In this document: piece by piece, positions 52,419 through 61,217 of the stretch
How the letters are laid out: each line of letters starts with the position of its first letter
How positions within the stretch are numbered: position 1 is the stretch's first letter
Made by a program: the position numbers and the translations under genes
From: an uncultured Clostridia bacterium
GTDB lineage: Bacteria > Bacillota > Clostridia > Christensenellales > Pumilibacteraceae
Assembly: GCA_947588325.1 (NCBI GenBank)
Contig: CANPYH010000001.1
Coordinates: forward strand, 1-64,000
Reading direction: 5' to 3'
DNA length: 64,000 nucleotides
Notes under the pieces: generated by a model
Database searches by the model: none
What the model saw: only the letters and a program-made list of their open reading frames with translations
What the model was told of the DNA's origin: nothing

Positions 52419-54292
52419 GAATAAATGTGCTCGACAGCTCCGTATTCAACAGGATCGCGGCGGGCGAAGTCGTGGACAGACCCGCTTCCGTCGCCAAAGA
52501 GCTCGTCGAAAACGCCATAGACAGCGGCGCTACGGCTATATCCGTTTTCGTGGACAAGGGCGGACGATATATCAGAGTGACCGATAACGGCTGCGGCATA
52601 GCGGCAGAGGACGTAAAAACCGCATTTCTTCCGCATGCTACAAGCAAGATCAGGGAGATATCCGACCTTGACGCAATAAGCACATTGGGTTTCAGGGGAG
52701 AGGCGCTGCCGAGTATTGCTTCCGTCGCAAAAGTCACTATGCTGACCAAACGTCCCGAGGACGAACTCGGTACGGAATATATTATCGAGAACGGCAAGGA
52801 AATCGGCTTTACCGAAAAGGGTGCGCCTAACGGCACAACCGTCACAGTTGATGAACTCTTCGCCAACGTGCCCGCGAGGCTGAAATTCATGCGGTCGGAC
52901 AGGAGCGAGGAGGGAGATATAACCTCGCTATTGCAGCGGCTCGCAATTGCCAACTACAACGTATCGTTCTCTTTTTCGGCTCGGGGCAAAGAGGTTTTCT
53001 CGACGAGCGGAAAAGGGCTTAAGGAGGCGATTTATGCCATCTACGGTATGAATTTCCTCGAAGAAACGCAATTTATAAGCAGTTCTATGTCTGACATAGC
53101 ACTATTTGGGTATATTAACAAGCCGACGTTTTCCAAGCACAATCGCTCATATCAGACGCTTATAGTGAACGGCAGGTATGTCGTCAACTCGGATATTTCC
53201 TTCTGGATATACAATTGCTTTTCGAACTTTCTGATGAAGCGGCAATATCCCGCATACGTCCTCTTCCTTAACCTACCGAACGATATGGTGGATATCAATG
53301 TTCACCCGAGCAAAATGGAAGTTAAGTTTGTCGACTTCGGGATAATACGCAAAATGCTGTCATCGGCAATTTCGGAGGCGTTGAAAGAGTCGGCGCATAC
53401 CCCGAGCGAGATTGCGCTCGGCGGTCGGGAAGAAAGCTCTCATGAGGCGTATTTCGGCGGCAGTTCTCCCGCGGGTGGAACGAAGTCGGAAGTTGCAAAT
53501 AAAGATGGGGAGATTCTTAAACCTCCGCCCATCGGGCTTGATGATGTATTCCCGGATATTTCCTTTGCGGGATCTTCCGTCCTGAATGACAGCGCCTTTT
53601 CTTCGCCGACAAACGTTCCGAGAATATCGGTAGATCCGCCGAAGGAAAGACAGTTCGGAATTTTGCACGACGTTATCGAGGATGTAAGCGGGCAAAAAGC
53701 AACCCCCAAGCTCAGACTTTCGGAATATAAGTATATCGGCAAAATGTTCGATACTTATCTAATGCTTGAAAAGGGCGACGAAGTATTGATAATAGACCAG
53801 CACGCCGCGCACGAGCGCATTTTGTATGACAGCCTGTCCGAGAGCGTGGAAAAGGGCGCGGATACCGTCCAGACTCTGCTTGTTCCATATATATTCGATG
53901 TCGGTCCGCGCGATTCGGTCCTGATTGACGAGAATATCGACGAGATAACCTCGCTCGGGTTCGCACTTAACCGACTTTCGGGACAGACTTATTCTCTGTC
54001 CGCACTGCCGCTTCTTCTCAGCGGCGCGGGTTTGGGGGATCTCGTCTCGTCCATGATTGACGCGCTCAAAACCTGCAGATTGAGCAAAAAGACTTTTCTC
54101 AAAGAACAGCTTATGCAGAGCGCGTGTAAAGCGGCCGTTAAGGGCAGAATGGATCTTTCTGATGGCGAAATTAAGAAATTACTTCAAACGATTGAAGAGA
54201 AAAATATCGAACTGCTTTGTCCGCACGGCAGACCTATTGCGGTTAAACTTAAAGAAACGGAAGTGGAAAAATGGTTCAAAAGAATCGTGTGA
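52415..54292 (+). CDS. mutL: DNA mismatch repair protein MutL (endonuclease type)
   Basis: The N-terminal GHKL ATPase is clear: AAGEVVDRPASVAKELVENA, DNGCGI, and TLGFRGEALPSIASV. After a variable Pro/Ser-rich linker (~335-430) the C-terminal domain carries the metal-dependent nicking motifs DQHAAHERILYD, an ACKAAVKG motif and CPHGRP. The last residue of the DQHA-x2-E-x4-E motif is Asp instead of Glu, a mild change. No mutH is expected in such species. Length 625 aa. It overlaps both mutS and miaA. Confidence 0.95.
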   Translation: MRINVLDSSVFNRIAAGEVVDRPASVAKELVENAIDSGATAISVFVDKGGRYIRVTDNGCGIAAEDVKTAFLPHATSKIREISDLDAISTLGFRGEALPSIASVAKVTMLTKRPEDELGTEYIIENGKEIGFTEKGAPNGTTVTVDELFANVPARLKFMRSDRSEEGDITSLLQRLAIANYNVSFSFSARGKEVFSTSGKGLKEAIYAIYGMNFLEETQFISSSMSDIALFGYINKPTFSKHNRSYQTLIVNGRYVVNSDISFWIYNCFSNFLMKRQYPAYVLFLNLPNDMVDINVHPSKMEVKFVDFGIIRKMLSSAISEALKESAHTPSEIALGGREESSHEAYFGGSSPAGGTKSEVANKDGEILKPPPIGLDDVFPDISFAGSSVLNDSAFSSPTNVPRISVDPPKERQFGILHDVIEDVSGQKATPKLRLSEYKYIGKMFDTYLMLEKGDEVLIIDQHAAHERILYDSLSESVEKGADTVQTLLVPYIFDVGPRDSVLIDENIDEITSLGFALNRLSGQTYSLSALPLLLSGAGLGDLVSSMIDALKTCRLSKKTFLKEQLMQSACKAAVKGRMDLSDGEIKKLLQTIEEKNIELLCPHGRPIAVKLKETEVEKWFKRIV

Positions 54293-55236
54293 AAAAGCAC
54301 GCAAAATATGATATCCCAAGAGATGACTCGAAGTTGCGATTTATTGCTATCGGCGGACCGACATGTATCGGTAAATCGGCTTATGCGATCAAACTTGCAA
54401 AGAAGTATAACGGCGAGATTATAAGCGCTGACTCCGTGCAGATATACAAGAAATTGAATATCGGCTCGGGCAAGGTTACGGAAGAGGAAATGCAGGGTAT
54501 CCCGCACCACCTGTTGGACATAATTATGCCTAACCAAACTATCACGATCGCCGATTTCGCCGACATGGCAAGGAAATGTATTAAGGAAATTATCTCGCGC
54601 GGGAAATTGCCTATAGTCGTCGGCGGGACCGGCTTGTATATCGACGCGCTTCTTAACGATTATTCTTGCGGGGATAGCGCGCCCAATTACGATATTCGCG
54701 AGAGAATGACCTCGGTGCAGGAAGTATTCCTTGAAGATTATATGAAAAGCTCGCTGGACTCCCTCGATGACGAATCGATATTGAATAAGAAGGACGCGCC
54801 GCGCCTCGAACGCGAGATCGAGCAGTGGTTGGACGGCAGCGCTTTCGACCTTTCTGACGAATCGGACTGCTATGAAGAGCCTTATGACGCGCTGTTATTG
54901 TTCCTTGACAATGACAGAAATTTAATCGACGAGCTTGCGGAAAAACGCATATATTACATGCTCGATCACGGTCTGATTGAGGAAGTCAGGAAACTTCGCG
55001 CGTATTGGAATTATAAGAGCATGAACAGCAGCGTCGGCTACCGTGACGTAATAACGGGTCTTAAGCACAGAGCGGATAAGCAGACAATCGCCGACATGAT
55101 GATGGATAGTTATCACGCGCTGATTAAAAAACAGCAAATGTTTTTCAATAGTATAAGATGGGGGAATAAGGCGCATATTGTGGACGGAGATTTCAAAAAA
55201 GCCGATGTGGCGGTAAGGGAGTTTATGGGTCGATGA
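54271..55236 (+). CDS. miaA: tRNA dimethylallyltransferase MiaA
   Basis: It isopentenylates A37 of UNN-reading tRNAs. The P-loop GGPTCIGKSAYAIKLA, the ISADSVQIYKKLNIGSGK block, GIPHHLLDI, VVGGTGLYIDALL and the C-terminal SSVGYRDVI are all characteristic. The ATG at 54271 gives an extra ~25 basic residues before the usual start and overlaps mutL by 22 bases; a later start is possible. Length 321 aa. The stop overlaps the next gene's ATG. Confidence 0.94.
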   Translation: MVQKNRVKKHAKYDIPRDDSKLRFIAIGGPTCIGKSAYAIKLAKKYNGEIISADSVQIYKKLNIGSGKVTEEEMQGIPHHLLDIIMPNQTITIADFADMARKCIKEIISRGKLPIVVGGTGLYIDALLNDYSCGDSAPNYDIRERMTSVQEVFLEDYMKSSLDSLDDESILNKKDAPRLEREIEQWLDGSAFDLSDESDCYEEPYDALLLFLDNDRNLIDELAEKRIYYMLDHGLIEEVRKLRAYWNYKSMNSSVGYRDVITGLKHRADKQTIADMMMDSYHALIKKQQMFFNSIRWGNKAHIVDGDFKKADVAVREFMGR

Positions 55237-56441
55237 ACAACGAATTAATAGCCGAGGCGGAGAGGGAATACTCAAAAGACTTCGCCGAAATAGATAAGAC
55301 GGCTCTTTCTAACCAGCAAAAGGTTCTCGACGCATTCAGGGATTGTCGCGTTTCATCGAGACACTTCGCGCCTTCGACGGGTTATGGGTACGGCGACGAC
55401 GGGCGGGATAAACTCTCCGAAGTATTTGCCGCCGTTTTTCGCACGGAAGCGGCATTGACTTCCGCACACTTCGCGTCGGGTACACATACGATTTCTTGCG
55501 CATTATTTGGCATTTTGCGCCCAAATGATAGGGTATTATGTCTGTCAGGGTATCCTTATGACACGCTTCGAGGCGTTATCTTCGGCGAGGGCAACGGCTC
55601 CCTTAAAGACTTCGGAATAACTTTTGACGTAGCCGAACTGTCGGGCGGCAAGCTCGATTACGAGCTTATCGAGAGTAAACTTCGCTCCCGCCCGTACTCG
55701 GCACTCTATTTCCAGCGCAGCCCCGGATATGAGCGAAGGAAGGGCTTTTCGATTGAAGAAATAGCGGATATAATATCCTTCGTCCGCAAGTTTACCGACG
55801 CTCCGTTTATTGTCGATAATTGCTACGGTGAGTTTGCCGAGACGCGTGAGCCGAGTGAAGTGGGCGCGGATCTGATTATCGGCTCTCTCATCAAAAATCC
55901 CGGAGGGTCTCTCGCTCCCACAGGCGGATATGTCGCGGGAAAGAGGGAGCTGGTCGATAAGGTGGCGGCAAGCCTCACGGCACCCGGGCTCGGCGCGGAA
56001 ATAGGCTCCTACGAGCATTCGTACAGGAACTTTTATCAGGGACTGTTTATCGCTCCGCACGTCGTTGCGCAGGCGAGAAAGGGCGGACTGTTGATAGCCG
56101 CCGTGCTGGAGAGGTTGGGTTATACCGTCTTTCCGTCCGCTGCAGAACGCTGCGGAGATATTGTCAGGGTTATCGACTTCAACGACAAAGAGAAGATGTT
56201 GCGGTTTTGCCGCGCCTTGCAAGAGGCGTCGCCGATAGACAGCTTTGCGCGTCCCGACCCTTGGGACATGCCCGGGTATGAGGATCAAGTCATTATGGCT
56301 GCAGGCACCTTTGTTCAAGGCTCGTCAATCGAGTTGAGCGCGGACGCTCCCGTGCGCCCTCCGTACTCGCTTTACGTCCAGGGCGGCATCACTTACGAGC
56401 ATACGAAAATCGCTCTCGAACGCTGTTTACAGGCGTTATAA
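55233..56441 (+). CDS. PLP-dependent methionine gamma-lyase-like protein (YnbB/'aluminium resistance' family)
   Basis: A 402-aa PLP-fold enzyme that follows miaA in many Firmicutes. Family features are FAPSTGYGYGDDGRDKLSEV, the cofactor Lys region SLIKNPGGSLAPTGGYVAGK, FIVDNCYGEF and the C-terminal RPPYSLYVQGGITYEHTKI. Despite the historical label, the sequence suggests a cystathionine/methionine gamma-lyase-like chemistry; the substrate is not established. It is the last gene of the operon, ahead of a terminator. Confidence 0.88.
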   Translation: MNNELIAEAEREYSKDFAEIDKTALSNQQKVLDAFRDCRVSSRHFAPSTGYGYGDDGRDKLSEVFAAVFRTEAALTSAHFASGTHTISCALFGILRPNDRVLCLSGYPYDTLRGVIFGEGNGSLKDFGITFDVAELSGGKLDYELIESKLRSRPYSALYFQRSPGYERRKGFSIEEIADIISFVRKFTDAPFIVDNCYGEFAETREPSEVGADLIIGSLIKNPGGSLAPTGGYVAGKRELVDKVAASLTAPGLGAEIGSYEHSYRNFYQGLFIAPHVVAQARKGGLLIAAVLERLGYTVFPSAAERCGDIVRVIDFNDKEKMLRFCRALQEASPIDSFARPDPWDMPGYEDQVIMAAGTFVQGSSIELSADAPVRPPYSLYVQGGITYEHTKIALERCLQAL

Positions 56442-56571
56442 ACCCGCAAAATCGCGTGGGTAATAACTTGCCGAATATTGTTGATAAAATGTGCATAACT
56501 CGCCAAGTGATTTTTTTTACGGTTATATTTTGTTAACCGATTCTTTCCGTCAAAACCGCTATAAGTAAAGG

Positions 56572-56601
56572 AAAGAGCCGCGCAATTAGCGGCTCTTTTG
56601 G
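56572..56601. terminator. Bidirectional terminator
   Basis: AAAGAGCCGC (56572-56581) pairs with GCGGCTCTTT (56589-56598), followed by Ts, between the convergent ynbB-like and PadR genes. Confidence 0.85.
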
Positions 56602-56658
56602 TATATTTTGGTATATATCGGTAAATGATTTTGCGGATTTCTCCGCACTCGGGCATAA

Positions 56659-58452
56659 TCAGTCGGTTACGGCGAACTTACCCGAGTCGTATAAACTCTT
56701 AAACAAAAGGGACGAAAGCGGCACGTTAGTTGCCATAAGCGCGGGAGTTATCAGACTAAACAGGTGATATACGTCGAAGGCAACGTCCATCATGAACACA
56801 ACGTTTCCCGTGTAGACCAGCACGAAGAGCAGGAACATGATACCCGTTCTGTATAGCAGAGAGGTCTTCATGTTATAGTTATATCTCTTCCGTTTATACG
56901 GGTCGTTTAAGAAAGCGATTGCCGAGTAGACGGGGAACACAGCCGCAAATACCACGAAAACTATTAGGAAGGGAAGTTCGCCCCAAATATGCAAATGCGC
57001 GCCGAACTTGATAATCAGGTAAGGAATCAATATTTCGAGCAGCATTATCGCAAACAGTATGCCGTATTTATAGAGAGCGAGCTTATTGGAGTAGTATTGA
57101 TACACGTTGCTATACGCCTTCTGAGTCTCGGAATTATGCGTTCTTATACGCACGTCGTCGCCCATACTGCGCACAGCCATAGTCAGCTCGTCGAAATTAA
57201 CTTTATCGCGCTTCTCGCCGTCGGCGGGCTTTGCTGCGTCTCCGAGATATTTTGCCGCCTTTTCCTTCCTTATAGGTTCGGCGTACTCGTCATATTTAGC
57301 CTCTTTTGCGGCAAAACGCGAACTGAAATCAGAGGGCGGTTCCGCTGTTACAGGCGCAACGGGAGAGGGCACAGGTTCAGACGGGGGAGGCGCGGGAGTG
57401 GGCGGTACATAATACGCGCTCTCGTCCTCGCTCGCAAGCATTGCGGCGTACTCCTCGTTAGTCTTACCGTCCAGTAGCTCCCGAATGACTTTCCGATATT
57501 CTCTGTTGACGGTTATTTCGCGCTCTGCGGTCTCCGAAAGAGTGGGATCGTTGTAGCTACGGAATATCGAGCGCTCGCTTCCGTCGGTGTATGTATATGC
57601 GGGCGGTTCTACCGTGCTGATATCCCTGCCGTCCTTGACATATGCCGAGGCGTCGTCCTCTTCGTCGAAATCTTCGCTGTAATCTTCGGCAAAGAGAGAG
57701 GAGCTGAACATATTACTATCGTCGTCGGGAACGCTCTCGTCCGATTGTTTGTCGGCGTAGCAATAGCCTTGCACGAGGGCGTCGGAATATGTATCGACCG
57801 CGTCGTTACGCGTCATCGCTTCGGCTTCCGCACTCGCAATAACGTCGGCATATGCGTCGTTCATTGCCTCGGGTTCGGCAACGGCTTCAGTAACGTCGGA
57901 AGTATCGACTGCCGCAACTTCCTCGTCGATCTCTTCTTCGGGCGCTTCTTCGGGCTCTTTCTCTGTTTCTTTCTCGGATTCGGCTTGAAGAGCAAGCTCT
58001 TCCTCGTATTCCTCTTCGTCGACGAGATCTATCTCTTCGCCGTCGGGAATTTCGGTTACTTCCGCTTCGGCTATGCGGTCTCTCTTTTGCTCGGTAGGGG
58101 GAGCGGGGATGTAGCCGTCGGGTGTATCTATCAGTTTATTTATGACTTCGCGCGAATAGACCCAGTCGTCTTTGTTCTTGCGGAAGAGCTCTTTGCCCAT
58201 TTCCGTCAAGGAATAATATGTGCGGCGACCTCCGTTAGTCTCCGTACCCCAATATTTGTATATAAAGCCTTGTGATTCCAGCCTTTTAAGACAGCTGTAA
58301 AGAGTGGGCTGTTTCAGCGCATACTCGCCGCCGCTCTTTTTCTCTATTTCGCCGAGAATATCATAACCGTAGCGATCTCCGTCGTGGAGAACGCTGAGAA
58401 TTATCGTATCGATATGTCCGCGAATTAAGTCGCTGTGGATGGAGCTCATCAT
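56659..58452 (-). CDS. PadR-family regulator fused to a C-terminal membrane domain (597 aa)
   Basis: The start is ATG 58452 (or 58449); the in-frame ATG at 58461 touches the -10 box, so it cannot be in the message. Residues 1-~105 are a PadR winged helix (DTIILSVLHDGDRYGYDILG, then PTLYSCLKRLESQGFI and GGRRTYYSLTEMGKEL). Then comes ~340 residues of acidic, low-complexity linker rich in Glu, Asp and Ala plus a Pro-rich stretch, and finally four membrane segments (~460-595). A DNA-binding domain tethered to the membrane suggests a one-component sensor of envelope state. Targets are unknown. Confidence 0.8.
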   Translation of the reverse strand: MMSSIHSDLIRGHIDTIILSVLHDGDRYGYDILGEIEKKSGGEYALKQPTLYSCLKRLESQGFIYKYWGTETNGGRRTYYSLTEMGKELFRKNKDDWVYSREVINKLIDTPDGYIPAPPTEQKRDRIAEAEVTEIPDGEEIDLVDEEEYEEELALQAESEKETEKEPEEAPEEEIDEEVAAVDTSDVTEAVAEPEAMNDAYADVIASAEAEAMTRNDAVDTYSDALVQGYCYADKQSDESVPDDDSNMFSSSLFAEDYSEDFDEEDDASAYVKDGRDISTVEPPAYTYTDGSERSIFRSYNDPTLSETAEREITVNREYRKVIRELLDGKTNEEYAAMLASEDESAYYVPPTPAPPPSEPVPSPVAPVTAEPPSDFSSRFAAKEAKYDEYAEPIRKEKAAKYLGDAAKPADGEKRDKVNFDELTMAVRSMGDDVRIRTHNSETQKAYSNVYQYYSNKLALYKYGILFAIMLLEILIPYLIIKFGAHLHIWGELPFLIVFVVFAAVFPVYSAIAFLNDPYKRKRYNYNMKTSLLYRTGIMFLLFVLVYTGNVVFMMDVAFDVYHLFSLITPALMATNVPLSSLLFKSLYDSGKFAVTD

Positions 58453-58461
58453 TACGCGCAT

Positions 58462-58491
58462 ATTATATCACACATAGTAAACCAATGTCAA
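58462..58491 (-). promoter_or_regulatory. Promoter of the PadR-membrane fusion gene
   Basis: Minus strand TTGACA (58491-58486), 18 bp, TATAAT (58467-58462), then nine bases to ATG 58452. Confidence 0.75.
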
Positions 58492-58524
58492 TAATAATAC
58501 AAAAATTGCGCATATTGAAGAGGG

Positions 58525-58553
58525 TTGACTTTGCGGCAAAATTCGACTATAAT
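58525..58553 (+). promoter_or_regulatory. Promoter of the leaderless ygjP-like gene
   Basis: TTGACT (58525-58530), 17 bp, TATAAT (58548-58553), then TTTCTT and ATG at 58560. Confidence 0.8.
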
Positions 58554-58559
58554 TTTCTT

Positions 58560-59255
58560 ATGGACTACGATATAGTATATTCGGCGAGAAAGACGATAGC
58601 AATCAAGGTCAGCAACGGGAAAGTTACGGTGTGCGCACCGCTTGACGGTAAAAGGGGAAAATACGACAGGCTAATTCATGAGCTTCTCGAACAGAAGAGA
58701 GGTTGGATCGAAAAGAAGGTCAGAGAGCAAACGGAGCATATTCGCAGCTTGCTCCCCGGGTTGATCGATTTCAGCAAGTTCTACTTAAACGGAAGCGAGG
58801 CGACCATTGAACTTATCGGCGGAAAGCACATAATCGTGCATGAGCAGACAATAGAAATGCCGCGCTCTTGCACCGAATCGCGCGAACTGTTTTGCGCCGC
58901 GCTTAAAATGGCGTACCGTGCCCACGCAGCGAAAATGCTTAAACCTGAGCTCGACGCTATTGCCGAACGGATTGGCGTGCGATATACCGCTTTCGGCGTC
59001 TCCGACGCGTCGACCAGGTGGGGGTGCTGTAACGACAGGGGCAGAATTTTGCTGAGTTGGCGGCTGATTATCTTGCGTAAAGAATTGCGCGAATACGTCA
59101 TGATCCACGAACTGTGCCACCGCAAGCACCTCGACCACTCTCCGCGCTTTTGGTCTACGGTCGAGCAGTTCTGTCCCAATTACCGCCAATTGCTTGCCGA
59201 GCTTAACACCTACGTTTTCCTTAACAATTACCTCAAAGTAATACCGACACAATAA
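58560..59255 (+). CDS. YgjP-type zinc metalloprotein (M48-like, DUF45; 231 aa)
   Basis: The ATG at 58560 is fixed by the promoter six bases upstream; a longer in-frame start lies upstream of the promoter. The C-terminal half has the zinc-protease-like motif MIHELCHRKHLDHSPRFW, preceded by DASTRWGCCNDRGRILLSWRL, which is the YgjP/DUF45 signature. The N-terminal half is a beta-rich domain (SARKTIAIKVSNGKVTV). Relatives are predicted metallopeptidases, often linked to restriction or housekeeping loci; the biological substrate is unknown. Confidence 0.88.
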   Translation: MDYDIVYSARKTIAIKVSNGKVTVCAPLDGKRGKYDRLIHELLEQKRGWIEKKVREQTEHIRSLLPGLIDFSKFYLNGSEATIELIGGKHIIVHEQTIEMPRSCTESRELFCAALKMAYRAHAAKMLKPELDAIAERIGVRYTAFGVSDASTRWGCCNDRGRILLSWRLIILRKELREYVMIHELCHRKHLDHSPRFWSTVEQFCPNYRQLLAELNTYVFLNNYLKVIPTQ

Positions 59256-59450
59256 GGGTAGCGGAATTCTAACAAATTTAAAGCAATTATTTTCTTGTTC
59301 GCAATTTAGCCCTGTGTGGTTGGCATGTATTTATTGCGGACAGGAACAATTATAATTATCGAATTTTTTCATAACGGAAATTTTTACAAAAATTCTATCT
59401 GCTATTAGGAAATTTTTTTGTCCGCTTTTTCATAAAAAAAATGAAAATGC

Positions 59451-59479
59451 TTGACAAGCCCCGATTAAATATGTATTAT
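59451..59479 (+). promoter_or_regulatory. Promoter of tRNA-Tyr with long leader
   Basis: TTGACA (59451-59456), 17 bp, TATTAT (59474-59479). It lies 120 bases before the tRNA. The leader (59487-59599) can fold as ACCTAC (59498-59503) with GTAGGT (59563-59568), or locally as CTACA/TGTAG (59554-59566). The upstream stretch 59256-59450 is AT-rich with no gene seen. Confidence 0.7.
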
Positions 59480-59599
59480 AGTGTACGTGACGCAGCGACC
59501 TACCATTTAACCGCGTTTCACGCGCGTTTGTCGTTTCGAAAATGAGAGTGACACTACATGTTGTAGGTTTAACTTCCATCACTTAACTAATTGAATTAT

Positions 59600-59684
<85 letters not shown>

Positions 59685-59687
59685 TAA

Positions 59688-59720
59688 GAATCCTAAAACG
59701 AATTTATCGTTTTAGGATTC
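59688..59720 (+). terminator. Perfect 13-bp hairpin after tRNA-Tyr
   Basis: GAATCCTAAAACG (59688-59700) pairs with CGTTTTAGGATTC (59708-59720). The following bases are GCGTGTTATTAT rather than a T-run, so it could be a processing or termination structure. Confidence 0.6.
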
Positions 59721-59810
59721 GCGTGTTATTATAGGGTAAAGATACAGCAAATCGGGTTGTCGGAAGTAAACTTGCGACAAGTTGAGTTGTAAGAAAATAG
59801 GAGGAAATTT

Positions 59811-59987
59811 TTGCAAGACAACGGTGAAGATAAAAAGAGTGGCGGAAAAATAAAATTAAACGATTTGATTGGGCTCAATCCTGTCAAGGCAATTCAGCTG
59901 GAATGTAAAAATTGCAGGGAAGTCCGAACAGTTACAATGAAGGAATATGAAAGTATTTCGGAACTTCATTGTCCAAAATGTGAATAA
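59811..59987 (+). CDS. Small zinc-ribbon protein (58 aa)
   Basis: It starts with TTG at 59811, six bases after a strong GGAGG (59800-59804). The translation reads MQDNGEDKKSGGKIKLNDLI at the start, then CKNC, and ends in CPKCE. Two Cys-x-x-Cys pairs about 30 residues apart indicate one bound zinc, as in small regulatory or adaptor zinc ribbons. The gene is AT-rich compared with the chromosome around it. The partner is unknown; it is the first gene of the islet behind tRNA-Tyr. Confidence 0.65.
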   Translation: MQDNGEDKKSGGKIKLNDLIGLNPVKAIQLECKNCREVRTVTMKEYESISELHCPKCE

Positions 59988-60038
59988 AGCCTATGATTGT
60001 AAATCTCTTATTTGGCATTAGGTGAAGTATGCTGTGAT

Positions 60039-60068
60039 TTGACAAATATAAGATGCCTATGATATAAT
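60039..60068 (+). promoter_or_regulatory. Promoter of the DUF1643 gene
   Basis: TTGACA (60039-60044), 18 bp, TATAAT (60063-60068); ATG 60078 is nine bases on, leaving a leader of only about two bases. Confidence 0.75.
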
Positions 60069-60077
60069 TTAAGAATA

Positions 60078-60590
60078 ATGAAATGGTTATATGAGAACAA
60101 CGTAGACAATACTGCGCGCTTCACACTTGGAGAATATGCAACTGTATCAGATAGGACTTTAATCTGCGTCGGTATAAATCCCAGTATCGCTTCGTCAAAC
60201 AATCTTGATCAAACGTTAAGAAAGGTAAAGGCGATGGCGATTGCTCACGGTTACATAAATTGGAATATGATAAATGTTTATCCGCAACGTGCAACAAATC
60301 CGATAAATTTACACTTGAGTTGTGATTTACAACTGCATGCGGAAAACTTGAACAAAATCAAAGAACTATTACTTATGTTTTCTAATTCTGATATTCTATT
60401 TGCGTACGGTAATTTGATTACGCTACGTCCGTATTTGCAAAAATGTTTATCTGACATTATAGAACTTATTAGCGATACTAACTTTTCTGGGCAATATTAT
60501 TGCTTGAGGCAAACTAAAAAAGGATATCCAACGCATCCTTTGTATCAGAAAATTGATACTCCTTTTTTATCGTATAAGCATTCGGTTTAG
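60078..60590 (+). CDS. DUF1643 family protein (170 aa)
   Basis: The sequence shows the DUF1643 pattern: ARFTLGEYATVSDRTLICVG, INPSIAS.., LDQTLRK, WNMINVYPQRATNPINLH and FAYGN, then a C-terminal HPLY. These proteins are small, soluble, and found on mobile elements and in phages; their function is not known. The DNA is AT-rich. There is no ribosome site, consistent with the near-leaderless promoter. A terminator follows at 60608-60645. Confidence 0.85.
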   Translation: MKWLYENNVDNTARFTLGEYATVSDRTLICVGINPSIASSNNLDQTLRKVKAMAIAHGYINWNMINVYPQRATNPINLHLSCDLQLHAENLNKIKELLLMFSNSDILFAYGNLITLRPYLQKCLSDIIELISDTNFSGQYYCLRQTKKGYPTHPLYQKIDTPFLSYKHSV

Positions 60591-60607
60591 CTATTAATGC
60601 TCAAAAG

Positions 60608-60646
60608 AATCACGAGACATTATGTGTTTCGTGATTTTCTTTTTAT
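60608..60646 (+). terminator. Intrinsic terminator after DUF1643 gene
   Basis: AATCACGA (60608-60615) pairs with TCGTGATT (60629-60636), followed by TTCTTTTTATT. The stretch from here to 60885 holds no gene I can support. Confidence 0.8.
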
Positions 60647-60885
60647 TATTTGAAACGACAACTTATATATTTATATTAAACAGACGATTTCGGGATCAAA
60701 TTTTTAATCTAAAAAACTCACGCAAGCGTTTTGGGTGCAGGTAACATATAATGTAAATGGAGATATTTCGGCTATTAGGGAAGCGGTGATGGGTGAGTTC
60801 TGTTCCTATACATAGGCCGATGTCCGATACTGACAAACACATTCGGTTGGTTTCGGGCACGGTTTGTAGCAAAAGGAGGAGAAAC

Positions 60886-61215
60886 ATGTCAACGGTAATA
60901 GTTGCGGTCATATCGAGCGCGGTTTCCTTTATCGTGGGCGGTGTTCTCGCGTATGTCGTCGCCAGATGGAAAAGCATGCTTAAGCGCGAAAAAGCCCTGA
61001 GAAACGGCGTAAAAAATCTCTTGCGATATGACATTATAAAGGTACACAAGGAATGTATCGAGTTCGGGTACTGCCCGATAGATATAAAAGAGGCACTGGT
61101 TGATTCCTATGGAGCATACCACGATTTAGGCGGGAACGGAGTAATCACCAAACTATACAATGAAATAGTTGCGCTGCCCGAAGAGCCGCATGAAAACGAA
61201 ACGAAGGAGAAATAA
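60886..61215 (+). CDS. Small single-pass membrane protein, holin-like (109 aa)
   Basis: ATG 60886 has a strong AAGGAGGAG site (60873-60881); an earlier in-frame ATG has none. One hydrophobic segment (VIVAVISSAVSFIVGGVLAYVVA) is followed by a basic patch (RWKSMLKREKALRNGVKN) and an amphipathic helix. It resembles small phage-derived membrane proteins that accompany holins. It sits two bases before an LLH-type holin gene, forming a two-gene unit with no lysin or phage structural gene nearby. Confidence 0.5.
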   Translation: MSTVIVAVISSAVSFIVGGVLAYVVARWKSMLKREKALRNGVKNLLRYDIIKVHKECIEFGYCPIDIKEALVDSYGAYHDLGGNGVITKLYNEIVALPEEPHENETKEK

Positions 61216-61217
61216 TC

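Noticed and set aside
58459..58461. ATG at 58461 as start of the PadR fusion
   Set aside because: It directly touches the TATAAT box, so it would not be in the transcript; ATG 58452 or 58449 fits better.
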